Shown piece by piece: positions 1 through 7,523 of a DNA stretch of 13,739 nucleotides. The notes beneath the pieces are model-generated. The model had not been told where the DNA came from, did no database searches, and saw only the letters and a list, made by a program, of their open reading frames with translations. The DNA is taken from contig CAJTMR010000046.1 of assembly GCA_910577325.1 (NCBI GenBank), positions 1 through 13,739 on the forward strand, in the 5' to 3' direction. The translations under genes and the position numbers were made by a program. Each line of letters begins with the position of its first letter. Position 1 is the stretch's first letter. This DNA is from an uncultured Parabacteroides sp. (GTDB taxonomy: Bacteria; Bacteroidota; Bacteroidia; Bacteroidales; Tannerellaceae).

Positions 1-128
1 TTGTTTTTGACAAAAGAAAAGCCTGTCTTGATGAAAAAAGAAGCCGTTTTAACATGTTTTGCACCTGTTTCCGGACGGTCACTGTTTTTATCGTATGATT
101 GATACACAGGATGTTATCGCTTTTCACC

Positions 129-229
129 ATGATGGTTGTGATAGATGAATGATAGTACAAAACGGCAACTATCATGCCATAATATATTGGTTTAAACCGA
201 TATACAGGCAGATATGATAGTATGATAGT
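129..229. repeat. Iteron-like ATGATAGT cluster in left repeat
   Basis: The octamer ATGATAGT occurs at 149-156, 214-221 and 222-229 (the last two in direct tandem), with degenerate copies at 129-136 (ATGATGGT) and 138-145 (GTGATAGA) and one inverted copy, ACTATCAT, at 168-175. The copies at 149-156 and 168-175 form a dyad with an 11-bp spacer. Several closely spaced copies of one octamer in both orientations are more than chance would give and suggest protein binding sites, but no protein in the window is an obvious partner. The function is unknown. Confidence 0.7.
183..204. repeat. 22-bp near-perfect palindrome in left repeat
   Basis: The sequence is symmetrical around TTTAAA, with one T/G mismatch pair that would be a wobble pair in RNA. 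The counterpart in the right copy is 13574-13595, where the outermost base differs. It could be a dimeric protein binding site. It is AT-rich, so some symmetry by chance is possible. Confidence 0.6.
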
Positions 230-245
230 TGTTTTTGCAAAAACA
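230..245. repeat. 16-bp perfect palindrome TGTTTTTGCAAAAACA
   Basis: This perfect palindrome directly abuts the tandem ATGATAGT pair and lies in the fully conserved inner part of the repeat. The right copy has the identical sequence at 13533-13548. It resembles an operator or recombination core in form only; no function can be assigned. Confidence 0.65.
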
Positions 246-293
246 TGTATGTAATTAGTCTGTATGGGTCGGTGGCGAAAACAGATATAAGAA

Positions 294-332
294 CCGACCC
301 GTCCTGCCCGGACGGGCTTGAGAACGGGTCGG
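294..332 (-). terminator. GC-rich hairpin downstream of the hydrolase operon
   Basis: CCGACCCGT at 294-302 pairs perfectly with ACGGGTCGG at 324-332, and GCCCG at 306-310 can pair with CGGGC at 313-317 inside it. A competing hairpin pairs 298-304 with 310-316 (7 bp, 5-nt loop). The structure starts 9 bp after the stop of the last hydrolase gene on the minus strand and is followed by a weakly T-rich run (TTCTTATATCTGTTTTC). It is a plausible terminator for the operon, though the T tract is interrupted. It lies just inside the left repeat and has no counterpart beside the right repeat. Confidence 0.6.
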
Positions 333-341
333 AAAGTTTGG

Positions 342-2381
342 TTATCTTACTGGAAATTCTGTGATCCGGAGGGTCGTGCATCCGTAGGGGATCAGTTCGA
401 TCGTCTCTTCGTCACTGAAATCTTTGCCTTGTTGCGTGTAGTAGGGGATCGGGCCGGCTGAGCCTCTGACCTGTGTCCAGCCGTTCAGACGCATGGCTTT
501 CGTTTTGATGCGTATGGGTGCGTTCTCGGTGTTCCAAGGGTAAGAGGTGATGGTGTTTGATTTTTCCACCGTGAAAGCTTCCTTGATCCGGTCGGGCGAG
601 AAGGAACGGGCCGGCAGGGCGTAGTTCCAAGGACTGTCAGACGTCACCTCGTAATACCATTTGCCGTACACGTCGGACTTATCTTCTTCGAACGCTTTCT
701 TTTCCCATTTCTCGTTCATCTTCAGGGCATAGACCAGCGGTCCCCGTTCGACAACGGCGCTGTTTTCATACCAGTGGCTGACGGTCACCTCCATCGGCAG
801 TTCGAGGGATAGGATATCGCCCTCTTTCCATTCCCGGTTGATACGTGTGACGGTTCCGGGATAGGCATCGACCGTCAGCAGTTTGCCGTTGAGCTTGACC
901 ACCGGCTGCTTGCACCAGCCCGGTATGCGCAGGTGGAAGGGGAAGAAGGCCTTTTTCACTTTCTTGTCCGTAAACGAAACATGGTAGCGTACTGTCTCCT
1001 CGAAAGGATAGGTCGTTTCCTCTTTCAAGTTCACTTCGATTCCTCCTGCCACTCGTGCCGTTACTTGCGAGGGGGCGAAGAGCAGGGAGGCGAGGCCGTT
1101 ATCGGCAGTCGCATACCAGAGGTTCTGGACGAATTTGGGCCAACCTTGGTGAAGATTGGACGTGCAACAGGGATAGCCGGTCAGCTCACCGAAAAGCAGG
1201 TCGGTGTCATCGTGCGGGGTGGAGAACTCCCTCCACTCGCGGGTGACAGCAATCTGGTTGGTCTGCTGGTAATACTGGCGGGCGGAATAGTCGTCGGTCA
1301 CTTGCGTGGGCAAGGCGTTGTATGCCACGCGCTCCAGGTAGTCGGCCCATTGCATGTCTCCTGTGACCTCCAGTATCGTTTCCAGTGAGAACATCATCTC
1401 TACGGCGGTACAGAGCTCCGAGCCTGTCGTCGGTTTGCCGAAGCGCAGCAGCTCGTCTCCTCCCCAAAGGCCGGTGGGCAACCCGATGGTGTGACGGATG
1501 TCGTTGACGGCTTGGCGGGTGGCTTGGATTTGCTTGGAGTCTTTGCCTTGTTGGTAATAAACAATCGGTTCCTTAAAGCCTTGTGCGAGGTTCACACAGT
1601 GCAGGCTGTGTTGGCGTCTGAGATGATTTTGATTTAAAAAGATATCTGTCCAGTTGAACGTCTGCTTATGGATTAACTCGCCCAAATCCAACAGGAATTT
1701 GTCGCCGGTGATGTTGTACAGCCAATAGACAACCATCAGGTTATCCCCTCCACGTTGTTCGCCCCAGAAGGTCCATTTGCCTAACGGGTTTTTGGGCAGT
1801 TCGTCCAGTTGGTATCGGAAATATCGGGTCATGAAGTCGATCACGCGCCGGTCCTGCGTAGCGGTGTAGTATTGCTGCATGACTTTTAGCATGACCATTT
1901 TGGGCCACCAGTCTTTTGCGTTGTCGCGTTGCAGGCCGGGCTCGTAGTCGCGGTCGGTGTCGGGGCCGAAGTAGCCGTTGGGCTTTTGTGACGCCAAGGT
2001 CCATTCGATCCAGGGCTGTACCTTTTCGACCAGGACTTGGTCGTTCAGGAGATAAGCCAACGGCAGAAGTCCGTCGATCCAGTACGGACCTCGTTCCCAC
2101 ACGTCACCGTCACCGCCGAGCCATCCGTTTCGGGGACCCATTACTTTCGTGTAGATCTTGTCCAAGTGACCGGTCATTCCGTCGCGCATACGGGCCAGTT
2201 GGTCGTGTATCCATCCTTCGGCGCGGATGGTTCCGAGAGGCAGTTGGATGTAGTCTTTTTGCAAGAGCGGATGCCGGTTGTTCCGGTAACCTTCGGCTGC
2301 GGGTTCTTCGCCGGCGGTTGCGGCGGTCACTACCGTGAGGGTTGTGACTGCTGTCAGGAAAATTTTTTTTAATTTGTTCAT
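342..2381 (-). CDS. DUF1680 (GH127-like) glycoside hydrolase, divergent paralogue
   Basis: This is a 679-residue secreted protein of the DUF1680 superfamily, whose characterised members include retaining beta-L-arabinofuranosidases (GH127 and relatives). Residues 1-23 are a signal peptide (MNKLKKIF, then an Ala/Thr/Val-rich core), so it is probably periplasmic. An (alpha/alpha)6-type catalytic region follows to about residue 430, then beta-rich domains. The thiol-metal signature is visible: S-E-L-C gives Glu322 and Cys324, and Y-P-C-C-T-S-N gives Cys405 and Cys406, which fit the zinc ligands and catalytic cysteine of the family. Glu310 in G-D-E-L-L is a possible acid/base but lies 12 rather than 16 residues before Glu322, so this is uncertain. 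The protein is clearly diverged from the upstream DUF1680 gene and may act on a different linkage; it could belong to GH127 or a related DUF1680-derived family. It starts 20 bp after the upstream stop and is the last gene of the operon. Confidence 0.85.
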   Translation of the reverse strand: MNKLKKIFLTAVTTLTVVTAATAGEEPAAEGYRNNRHPLLQKDYIQLPLGTIRAEGWIHDQLARMRDGMTGHLDKIYTKVMGPRNGWLGGDGDVWERGPYWIDGLLPLAYLLNDQVLVEKVQPWIEWTLASQKPNGYFGPDTDRDYEPGLQRDNAKDWWPKMVMLKVMQQYYTATQDRRVIDFMTRYFRYQLDELPKNPLGKWTFWGEQRGGDNLMVVYWLYNITGDKFLLDLGELIHKQTFNWTDIFLNQNHLRRQHSLHCVNLAQGFKEPIVYYQQGKDSKQIQATRQAVNDIRHTIGLPTGLWGGDELLRFGKPTTGSELCTAVEMMFSLETILEVTGDMQWADYLERVAYNALPTQVTDDYSARQYYQQTNQIAVTREWREFSTPHDDTDLLFGELTGYPCCTSNLHQGWPKFVQNLWYATADNGLASLLFAPSQVTARVAGGIEVNLKEETTYPFEETVRYHVSFTDKKVKKAFFPFHLRIPGWCKQPVVKLNGKLLTVDAYPGTVTRINREWKEGDILSLELPMEVTVSHWYENSAVVERGPLVYALKMNEKWEKKAFEEDKSDVYGKWYYEVTSDSPWNYALPARSFSPDRIKEAFTVEKSNTITSYPWNTENAPIRIKTKAMRLNGWTQVRGSAGPIPYYTQQGKDFSDEETIELIPYGCTTLRITEFPVR

Positions 2382-2401
2382 GGTGATAGGATGATGTTAT
2401 G

Positions 2402-4255
2402 TTATTCTTGATAATCGATCCATACTTTCATCTTGCCTGCTTCGCGGTTGTCCCAGGCATAGTAGGGAATGAAATGTAGTGTTTGTCCATTTGATGTAGC
2501 TTTGATTGAGCGGATGCCGCCCAGGTTGTCCGGTTCGTCTTTGACCTCGAATGAGGAGGTGGGCGTCAGTGCGAGGCTGGCAAAGCCTTTCGCGTTGTCC
2601 GTCTCTTCGAGGCAGTAGACCAGCGGTCCGCGTTGCAGGGCGCGCTTACCCGTGTTTTGCCGTACGCGTGGGTCGGCTGACACTTTTTCGACCGGCATGT
2701 CCATGTTGAGTACGATCAAGTCGCCGGTCTTCCATTCCTTGATGACGGTATATCCCTTGTCGGTCGTGCCGTTGACTTTGTTCCCGTTGACTGACAGGGT
2801 GTATGACTTGCACCATCCGGGGATACGGATGCGCAACTCCTTGCCGAGCGGTTGTTCGGAGGTGACGGTCAGCTTGACCACCCCGTCCCAAGGGTAGTCC
2901 GTTTCTTGTTTCATGATGGCCTTTTTCCCGTCGATCGTGACTTCGGTGGTGTTTCCGATGAAGAGGTTTACCCATAAGGCCTTGTCTGATGTCCCATAAA
3001 TATAATTCCCGATGGAAGGCAGGAAGCGCGAGATCTGGCTCGGACAGCAGGCGCACCCGTACCAGGCCTGGCGGTGATGGTCACCGTTCGATTCCAGCGG
3101 ATTGACGTAGAAGAAGCGGTCGCCAGCCAGTGAGACGCCGGCCAGCGCACCGTTGTACATGGAACGTTCCAATACGTCTATGTATTTTGAATCGCCTGTG
3201 AACTGGTTCATGCGTTGGTTCCAGTAGACCATCCCGACGGAAGCGCATGTCTCGCAGTAGGCATCGAGGTTCGGCAGGTCATAGTCCTCGGTGAAGCCTT
3301 CGTTGTGCCGTGAAGAGCCGATTCCACCGGTCACGTACATGTTGCGTAGCACTACATCGTCCCAGAGGCGGTTCAAAGCCTCGACATAAGCGGTGTCTTT
3401 TTTCAAGGCTGCCACGTCTGCCATCCCGCAGTACAGGTACATGCAGCGGACGGCGTGGCCTGAAATGTCTGTCAATTCCCTTACCGGGGTGAGATCTTGG
3501 TAGTAGGCGGGCTCCCATTCCCCTTCATCGCCTTTGCTTCCGTGCCCATGTCCCCGTTCTTCGAGCAACCAGTTGGCGAAGTCGAGATACTTTTGTTGGT
3601 CGGTTATCCGGTACAGTTTCACCAAAGCCAACTCGATCTCTTCGTGTCCCGGTACCCAATGGCGCTTGTCAGGGCCGAACAGCTCCATCATGTGGTCCGC
3701 CATACGGATGCTCACATCGAGCAGTTTCCGTTTTCCGGTTGCCTGGTAATAGGCGACGGCGGCTTCCATCATGTGGCCGGCACAATACATTTCGTGCTTG
3801 TCCATGTTGTTCCAACGTTTGTCTTGCCCGGTCAGTGTGTAGAAGGTATTGATATATCCATCCGGTTGCTGGGCTGCCGCGATCTTGTCGATCCATTCGT
3901 CCGCTTTCTTTTCCAGTTTGGGGTCCGGGTTATTGATCAGGCTGTAGGCGATACCTTCCAATGCTTTATATACGTCCGAATCGTCGAAGAAGATACCGGA
4001 GTGCTTCCCTGTCCCTCTGGCTGCGTTTTCAAAATTTTGCATTCTTCCGGTCCGGTTCTCTATCTGGTCGATACAGACAGGGAGTGTAGCCGATGTATGT
4101 TTGGCGAGGCGAGGCGACCAGAAGTTGTCCCGGATGTGCACGTGCGAGAAGTCTATTTGGTCGATTATTTTCAAAGGCCGGGTTTCTATTTGGTCTTGCC
4201 CGGCGCATCCCCATAGTGCCATACAGGCAAAGGGTAGTACAAAATACTGTTTCAT
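2402..4255 (-). CDS. GH127 beta-L-arabinofuranosidase-like lipoprotein
   Basis: This is a 617-residue DUF1680/GH127 enzyme that probably removes non-reducing beta-L-arabinofuranose or a similar sugar. The ATG at 4255 is chosen because it begins a lipoprotein signal peptide with a lipobox ending L-W-G-C (Cys17); an in-frame ATG at 4285 only adds ten unlikely residues that overlap the upstream stop. Active-site features known from the family are all present: N-E-G-F-T (Glu319, acid/base candidate) lies 16 residues before Glu335 in C-E-T-C-A-S, giving Glu335 and Cys337 as metal ligands, and G-C-A-C-C-P-S supplies Cys403 and Cys404, one of them the expected thiol nucleophile. The D-Y-D-L-P-N motif (326-331) is typical. 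It starts 17 bp after the upstream stop. G+C is clearly higher than in the upstream genes of the same operon. Confidence 0.92.
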   Translation of the reverse strand: MKQYFVLPFACMALWGCAGQDQIETRPLKIIDQIDFSHVHIRDNFWSPRLAKHTSATLPVCIDQIENRTGRMQNFENAARGTGKHSGIFFDDSDVYKALEGIAYSLINNPDPKLEKKADEWIDKIAAAQQPDGYINTFYTLTGQDKRWNNMDKHEMYCAGHMMEAAVAYYQATGKRKLLDVSIRMADHMMELFGPDKRHWVPGHEEIELALVKLYRITDQQKYLDFANWLLEERGHGHGSKGDEGEWEPAYYQDLTPVRELTDISGHAVRCMYLYCGMADVAALKKDTAYVEALNRLWDDVVLRNMYVTGGIGSSRHNEGFTEDYDLPNLDAYCETCASVGMVYWNQRMNQFTGDSKYIDVLERSMYNGALAGVSLAGDRFFYVNPLESNGDHHRQAWYGCACCPSQISRFLPSIGNYIYGTSDKALWVNLFIGNTTEVTIDGKKAIMKQETDYPWDGVVKLTVTSEQPLGKELRIRIPGWCKSYTLSVNGNKVNGTTDKGYTVIKEWKTGDLIVLNMDMPVEKVSADPRVRQNTGKRALQRGPLVYCLEETDNAKGFASLALTPTSSFEVKDEPDNLGGIRSIKATSNGQTLHFIPYYAWDNREAGKMKVWIDYQE

Positions 4256-4272
4256 GGTTTTAAAATTTAATG

Positions 4273-5829
4273 TTATAATTTGCAACTTATTTTTGTCAAA
4301 GTAGGAGATGTGGCTGTCTTTATCCCGTTGATGAAAATCGACAGCCCGGCTCCTCGTTTATATTTCTCACCTGTCTTATCATAAAGCACGCATATTGTTT
4401 TGCCACGATAAGTCAGATTGTCCAGGCAAAAGTAATCCCAATATCCTTCCGGTATCAACGGGTTGACATCGAGTTCCTCTTTTTCACTTGGCCGGATTCC
4501 GATTAACCCGTTGATGACGAGGTCGCAGAATAAAGAATGATTATAATCTTTTCCGCGTTCTTCGGGTTTTTGGTGACGTGTTGACAACATTGTCCTGGAT
4601 ATCCAATCGCCTGTAAAAGGATTCAGGTTTTCGTCAATCCATGGTGTTAGTATGCCATTCGCGTCTTTCTTATACAGGCTTCGTGCATAAATCGAGAATA
4701 AAGTTATAAAATCTCGTGAATCTACAAAAGATTGCGTTTGATTATTTAACAAATTAGCCAATCCGACCAATGTCATCGAGGTCGCGTATGGCCAAGAAGG
4801 ACCGTTCCACTGGCATTCATGTCCTTCGTAAGCAACTTTGAATTGAGGATGACATTGTTCGGCAGTTGTTGGCCCGTAAGGAGCGAGAAAATGTCGTGTG
4901 TTCATCAGGAATTTCCAGGCGACGGCATAGTCTGCGGAAGCCAGGTCGAATGCCCAAGGCGTATATCCGTGTAGTTCGCGTACGTCTTCTAAAGAGGCGT
5001 TTTTTTCAACAGACAGTACTTTTAGAAATTCCGCTTTGGGGTCCCATAAATATTTGAACATGTTTTCTTTGATCCGCCAAGCTTCGGCTTCGAGTGCTTG
5101 TGCTTGGTTGTCGTTTTTCCAATGTGCGATTTTGGATAAGGTGGCGGCTTCGGCTGCCATATATGAGTTGATGGTTGCCCGAAAACCGTGTCCGCCGATC
5201 GAAACTTCCATGCCGTCTTCTCCGTCTTTTTGCCAGAACAATCCTTTTTCAGCTATGAATTTTTCTTTCTTCCACTCTGAATAGTTTTGTAAAAGTTCCG
5301 GATATAATTCTTTCAGCAATTGATAATTTCCCGTGATCTGACAATATTGGTAGATTGCATGGGCAACGGGAAAACTGTAGGAATGCGTGTCACCTCCTCC
5401 CTTCAGCCAATAGTACGCATAGTCTTTGAGGAAACCGGAATGCTTCAGCCACCTGCCTTCCCGAAAGTGGAACCAGGCAGGGCAACAGATGCCGTTGTGC
5501 TTTCCGGCCCACGAGACATCCGGAAGGAATTCGGTTACGATGAACCCGTCCGGTGTCTTTTTCAAATGTTTCCGGAAAGTCCACCAGCGGAAATAATAGA
5601 TTTCCTCTATGTTTTTGTCCGGGCATTCGAATAGCGGTATATTGCCGGATAAGAATTCTTTCGCCTGTCCGTTTGAAATATGTTGCACATACAATTCCTT
5701 GTCTTGCATGTTGAACCGGTCGATATACGAGCCTATCATGGCGGGATCAAGGACCTGCCCTATGGTTGTATATGGAAAAGCCTTGACTGTGAGAAGAAAG
5801 TATAGGAGAAGGATTACAAGTTTGTTCAT
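4273..5829 (-). CDS. MGH1-like / six-hairpin glycoside hydrolase
   Basis: This 518-residue protein has an N-terminal signal peptide (MNKLVILLLYFLLTVKA, residues 1-17) and is probably periplasmic. The body reads as an (alpha/alpha)6 glycosidase of the MGH1-like/GH63-related group: D-G-E-D-G-M-E at about 202-208, W-N-G-P-S-W-P at 341-347 (compare the aromatic-rGPvWP motif of that clan), and a His-Ser-Leu-Phe-Cys-Asp segment at 431-436 before a short beta-rich C-terminal tail. Asp205 or Glu204 and Glu337 are guesses for catalytic acids. The substrate is not evident. Context with two DUF1680 enzymes suggests it removes another sugar from the same arabinose-containing glycan; a GH142-like role is an alternative I cannot exclude. 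It begins 64 bp after the susD stop, behind a strong hairpin, and the next gene starts 17 bp after its stop. Its DNA is more AT-rich than the two downstream genes. Confidence 0.7.
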   Translation of the reverse strand: MNKLVILLLYFLLTVKAFPYTTIGQVLDPAMIGSYIDRFNMQDKELYVQHISNGQAKEFLSGNIPLFECPDKNIEEIYYFRWWTFRKHLKKTPDGFIVTEFLPDVSWAGKHNGICCPAWFHFREGRWLKHSGFLKDYAYYWLKGGGDTHSYSFPVAHAIYQYCQITGNYQLLKELYPELLQNYSEWKKEKFIAEKGLFWQKDGEDGMEVSIGGHGFRATINSYMAAEAATLSKIAHWKNDNQAQALEAEAWRIKENMFKYLWDPKAEFLKVLSVEKNASLEDVRELHGYTPWAFDLASADYAVAWKFLMNTRHFLAPYGPTTAEQCHPQFKVAYEGHECQWNGPSWPYATSMTLVGLANLLNNQTQSFVDSRDFITLFSIYARSLYKKDANGILTPWIDENLNPFTGDWISRTMLSTRHQKPEERGKDYNHSLFCDLVINGLIGIRPSEKEELDVNPLIPEGYWDYFCLDNLTYRGKTICVLYDKTGEKYKRGAGLSIFINGIKTATSPTLTKISCKL

Positions 5830-5846
5830 AAGGACATTTTTTATTT

Positions 5847-5868
5847 GCAGGGAAGCTTGCTTCCCTGC
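5847..5868. promoter_or_regulatory. Intercistronic stem-loop between susD and hydrolase
   Basis: GCAGGGAAGC (5847-5856) and GCTTCCCTGC (5859-5868) form a perfect 10-bp inverted repeat with a 2-base centre, so a real loop would leave 8-9 paired bases. It lies 25 bp after the susD stop and 17 bp before the next ATG. On the minus strand it is followed by an A-rich run, not a T tract, so it is not a standard terminator. It could protect the 3' end of susCD mRNA or hinder ribosome loading on the hydrolase message; both are inferences. Confidence 0.65.
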
Positions 5869-5893
5869 GAGGTTTGTAAGTTGATTACGCTTG

Positions 5894-7507
5894 TTATTTA
5901 TAATGGGGGTTTTGTTCCAAGTTGGGATTGGAGGTCAAAACTTTTTCGGGTATCGGGAAGACGGATCGGTAATCACCTTGTGGTTTATGCGAGAGCCAGC
6001 TTTTTTTCGTGTAAACACCGAATCGGATGGCGTCTCGTCTGCGGTGCATTTCCCATGCGAATTCCCAACCCAGTTCGTCATACATTCTGCCGAACCGGAT
6101 GAGGTCCGTGTTCCCTTTGTCTGTAACGGTGTAGTGTTCCACATAGCCATATTGATATGAACTGTTTTCTTGTAACTGTGCATCGGTTACTATCGCTAAT
6201 TCGGGATTGTCTTTGAATGCCCGTTTGCGGACTTCCGTGACCAAGAGGCCGGATCCTGGTTTTCCCGAACGCAATAAGCATTCCGCTTTCATCAGGAGTA
6301 CTTCTGCGTATCGGAACAGAGGCACATCCGTTTCGGATGAGGATTGCTCGCCTTTTACGATTTCGAATTTGTTCATGCGAAAACCTTCCATCTCACTGGT
6401 GTAATTCCCGTCCGGAAGATCTTTCGTATAGACAAGCGGTTCTCCCATTTTGTCGTATATCCCGTATAGAGGACTTCCGTCTGCAGCTCGTTGTTCGCCC
6501 ATCAGCCAGCTATCGGCCAGACGGGAATCTTCGGGATCATACGTATCGATGAATTGAGTGACCCCCATAGCTGAACCGCATCCCCAAGGGGTCGCTTCGG
6601 TTTCGTATTTCTTTTTCAGTTCCCCGTGCCAGGAAAACATGTGGATCGAATTACCCCCGGCGATATTTGCATCGAACGGGATGGTGAAAATGACCTCTTT
6701 GGATGTTTCCACGCCTGTAGAACGGAAGGGGTCTTTGTAGTTGTCGGACAATGCGAACCTGTTGCTGTTTATGATGTCGTCACACTGTTGGATACAGTCG
6801 TCCCAGTGTTCTTCGCCTGTATATACCTTGGCATTCAGGTATATGTTTGCCAACAGCGTCTTTGCCGCCCATTTGTTCATCCGTCCGTAAAAATTTCCGC
6901 CTTGTTCTTCACTTAAAGAAGGGATGATTTCTTTCAGTTCTTTTACTATGAAGTCGAAGATCTCTTTACGGTTACTTTTGGAGGGTAGTTCCATCGTGGT
7001 TGTCGTGACTAACGGAGCGTCTCCGAAATTGTCGCAGATTTGCCAATAATAATAGGCTCTCATGGCCCGTAATTCCGCTAATCCCATTGTTTTGTCCGTT
7101 TCGGAAGATGCCGGTAAAATACCGTTTTCTATTTGTTTTATCACTTTGTTGCATAATAAGGCGCCTTGATAGAAGTTGGACCATATTTCTGAGACGTGTC
7201 CTTGTTCGGAGTTCCATGTTTGGTAGTGCATACGTCGATAGACTCCGCCATCATCCCAGCCGGAAGCGTTAGGGGGCATGACGATGGCGTCGGCACTGAC
7301 CTCTTGTGTCGTGAAATATCCTCCATGACTGGGAAAACTTCTGAGTTGGCTATATACGCTGGCAATAGATGGTGAGAAATCGTCGACCGTGTAATTGTAG
7401 GTTTGTTCGGTTATTTTGGAATATACTTTTTCATCCAAGTCATTGCTACAGGAAACGATTGTTCCGGAACAACATAACGCTAAAAAAAAATTTGTATAAG
7501 TATTCAT
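5894..7507 (-). CDS. susD: SusD/RagB family glycan-binding surface lipoprotein
   Basis: This 537-residue protein is the outer-surface partner that caps the SusC transporter and binds the oligosaccharide. The signal peptide ends in a lipobox (T-I-V-S-C, Cys20), followed by S-N-D-L-D-E, an acidic stretch of the kind linked to surface export of Bacteroidota lipoproteins. The SusD fold is supported by A-E-L-R-A-M-R-A-Y-Y-Y-W in a TPR-like helix near residues 143-154, by the I-C-D-N-F-G-D-A-P-L-V segment after it, and by the family-typical ending with I-P and N-P-N-L-x-Q-N-P-x-Y. Length is normal for the family. It begins 16 bp after the susC stop and is surely cotranscribed with it. The symbol is used in the family sense; the ligand is not known to be starch. 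Confidence 0.96.
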   Translation of the reverse strand: MNTYTNFFLALCCSGTIVSCSNDLDEKVYSKITEQTYNYTVDDFSPSIASVYSQLRSFPSHGGYFTTQEVSADAIVMPPNASGWDDGGVYRRMHYQTWNSEQGHVSEIWSNFYQGALLCNKVIKQIENGILPASSETDKTMGLAELRAMRAYYYWQICDNFGDAPLVTTTTMELPSKSNRKEIFDFIVKELKEIIPSLSEEQGGNFYGRMNKWAAKTLLANIYLNAKVYTGEEHWDDCIQQCDDIINSNRFALSDNYKDPFRSTGVETSKEVIFTIPFDANIAGGNSIHMFSWHGELKKKYETEATPWGCGSAMGVTQFIDTYDPEDSRLADSWLMGEQRAADGSPLYGIYDKMGEPLVYTKDLPDGNYTSEMEGFRMNKFEIVKGEQSSSETDVPLFRYAEVLLMKAECLLRSGKPGSGLLVTEVRKRAFKDNPELAIVTDAQLQENSSYQYGYVEHYTVTDKGNTDLIRFGRMYDELGWEFAWEMHRRRDAIRFGVYTKKSWLSHKPQGDYRSVFPIPEKVLTSNPNLEQNPHYK

Positions 7508-7523
7508 GATAATTACGTTACGA

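Larger units (their letters stand above)
39..286. repeat. Left copy of 248-bp inverted repeat
   Basis: This stretch is the reverse complement of 13492-13739: position p on the left pairs with 13778 minus p on the right over 248 bp without gaps. I count nine mismatches, at left positions 94, 96, 97, 134, 138, 145, 157, 159 and 183, giving about 96% identity. The inner 103 bp nearest the genes (184-286) and the outer 55 bp (39-93) are identical. Similarity stops sharply after 286. The right copy ends exactly at the window edge, so the repeat may extend further. It contains no convincing gene; it holds ATGATAGT units and palindromes listed separately. Positions 1-38, outside the repeat, show nothing I recognise. 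Confidence 0.97.

Noticed and set aside
129..229. CRISPR array
   Set aside because: The repeated unit is only 8 bp, spacing is irregular and orientation is mixed; there are no cas genes.
172..381. 69-residue minus-strand reading frame spanning the left repeat and the end of the last hydrolase gene
   Set aside because: It overlaps the hydrolase stop region, has no recognisable domain or ribosome binding site, and only its tail lies in the repeat; the right copy carries a different start and an amino-acid change.
1916..2338. 140-residue Arg-rich plus-strand open frame
   Set aside because: The Arg/Gly/Ser-rich composition is typical of an antisense frame in G+C-rich DNA, and the minus-strand gene there has a clear signal peptide.
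3497..4216. 239-residue plus-strand open frame
   Set aside because: It is antisense to the GH127 lipoprotein, whose active-site motifs are intact; long antisense frames are expected in this G+C-rich gene.
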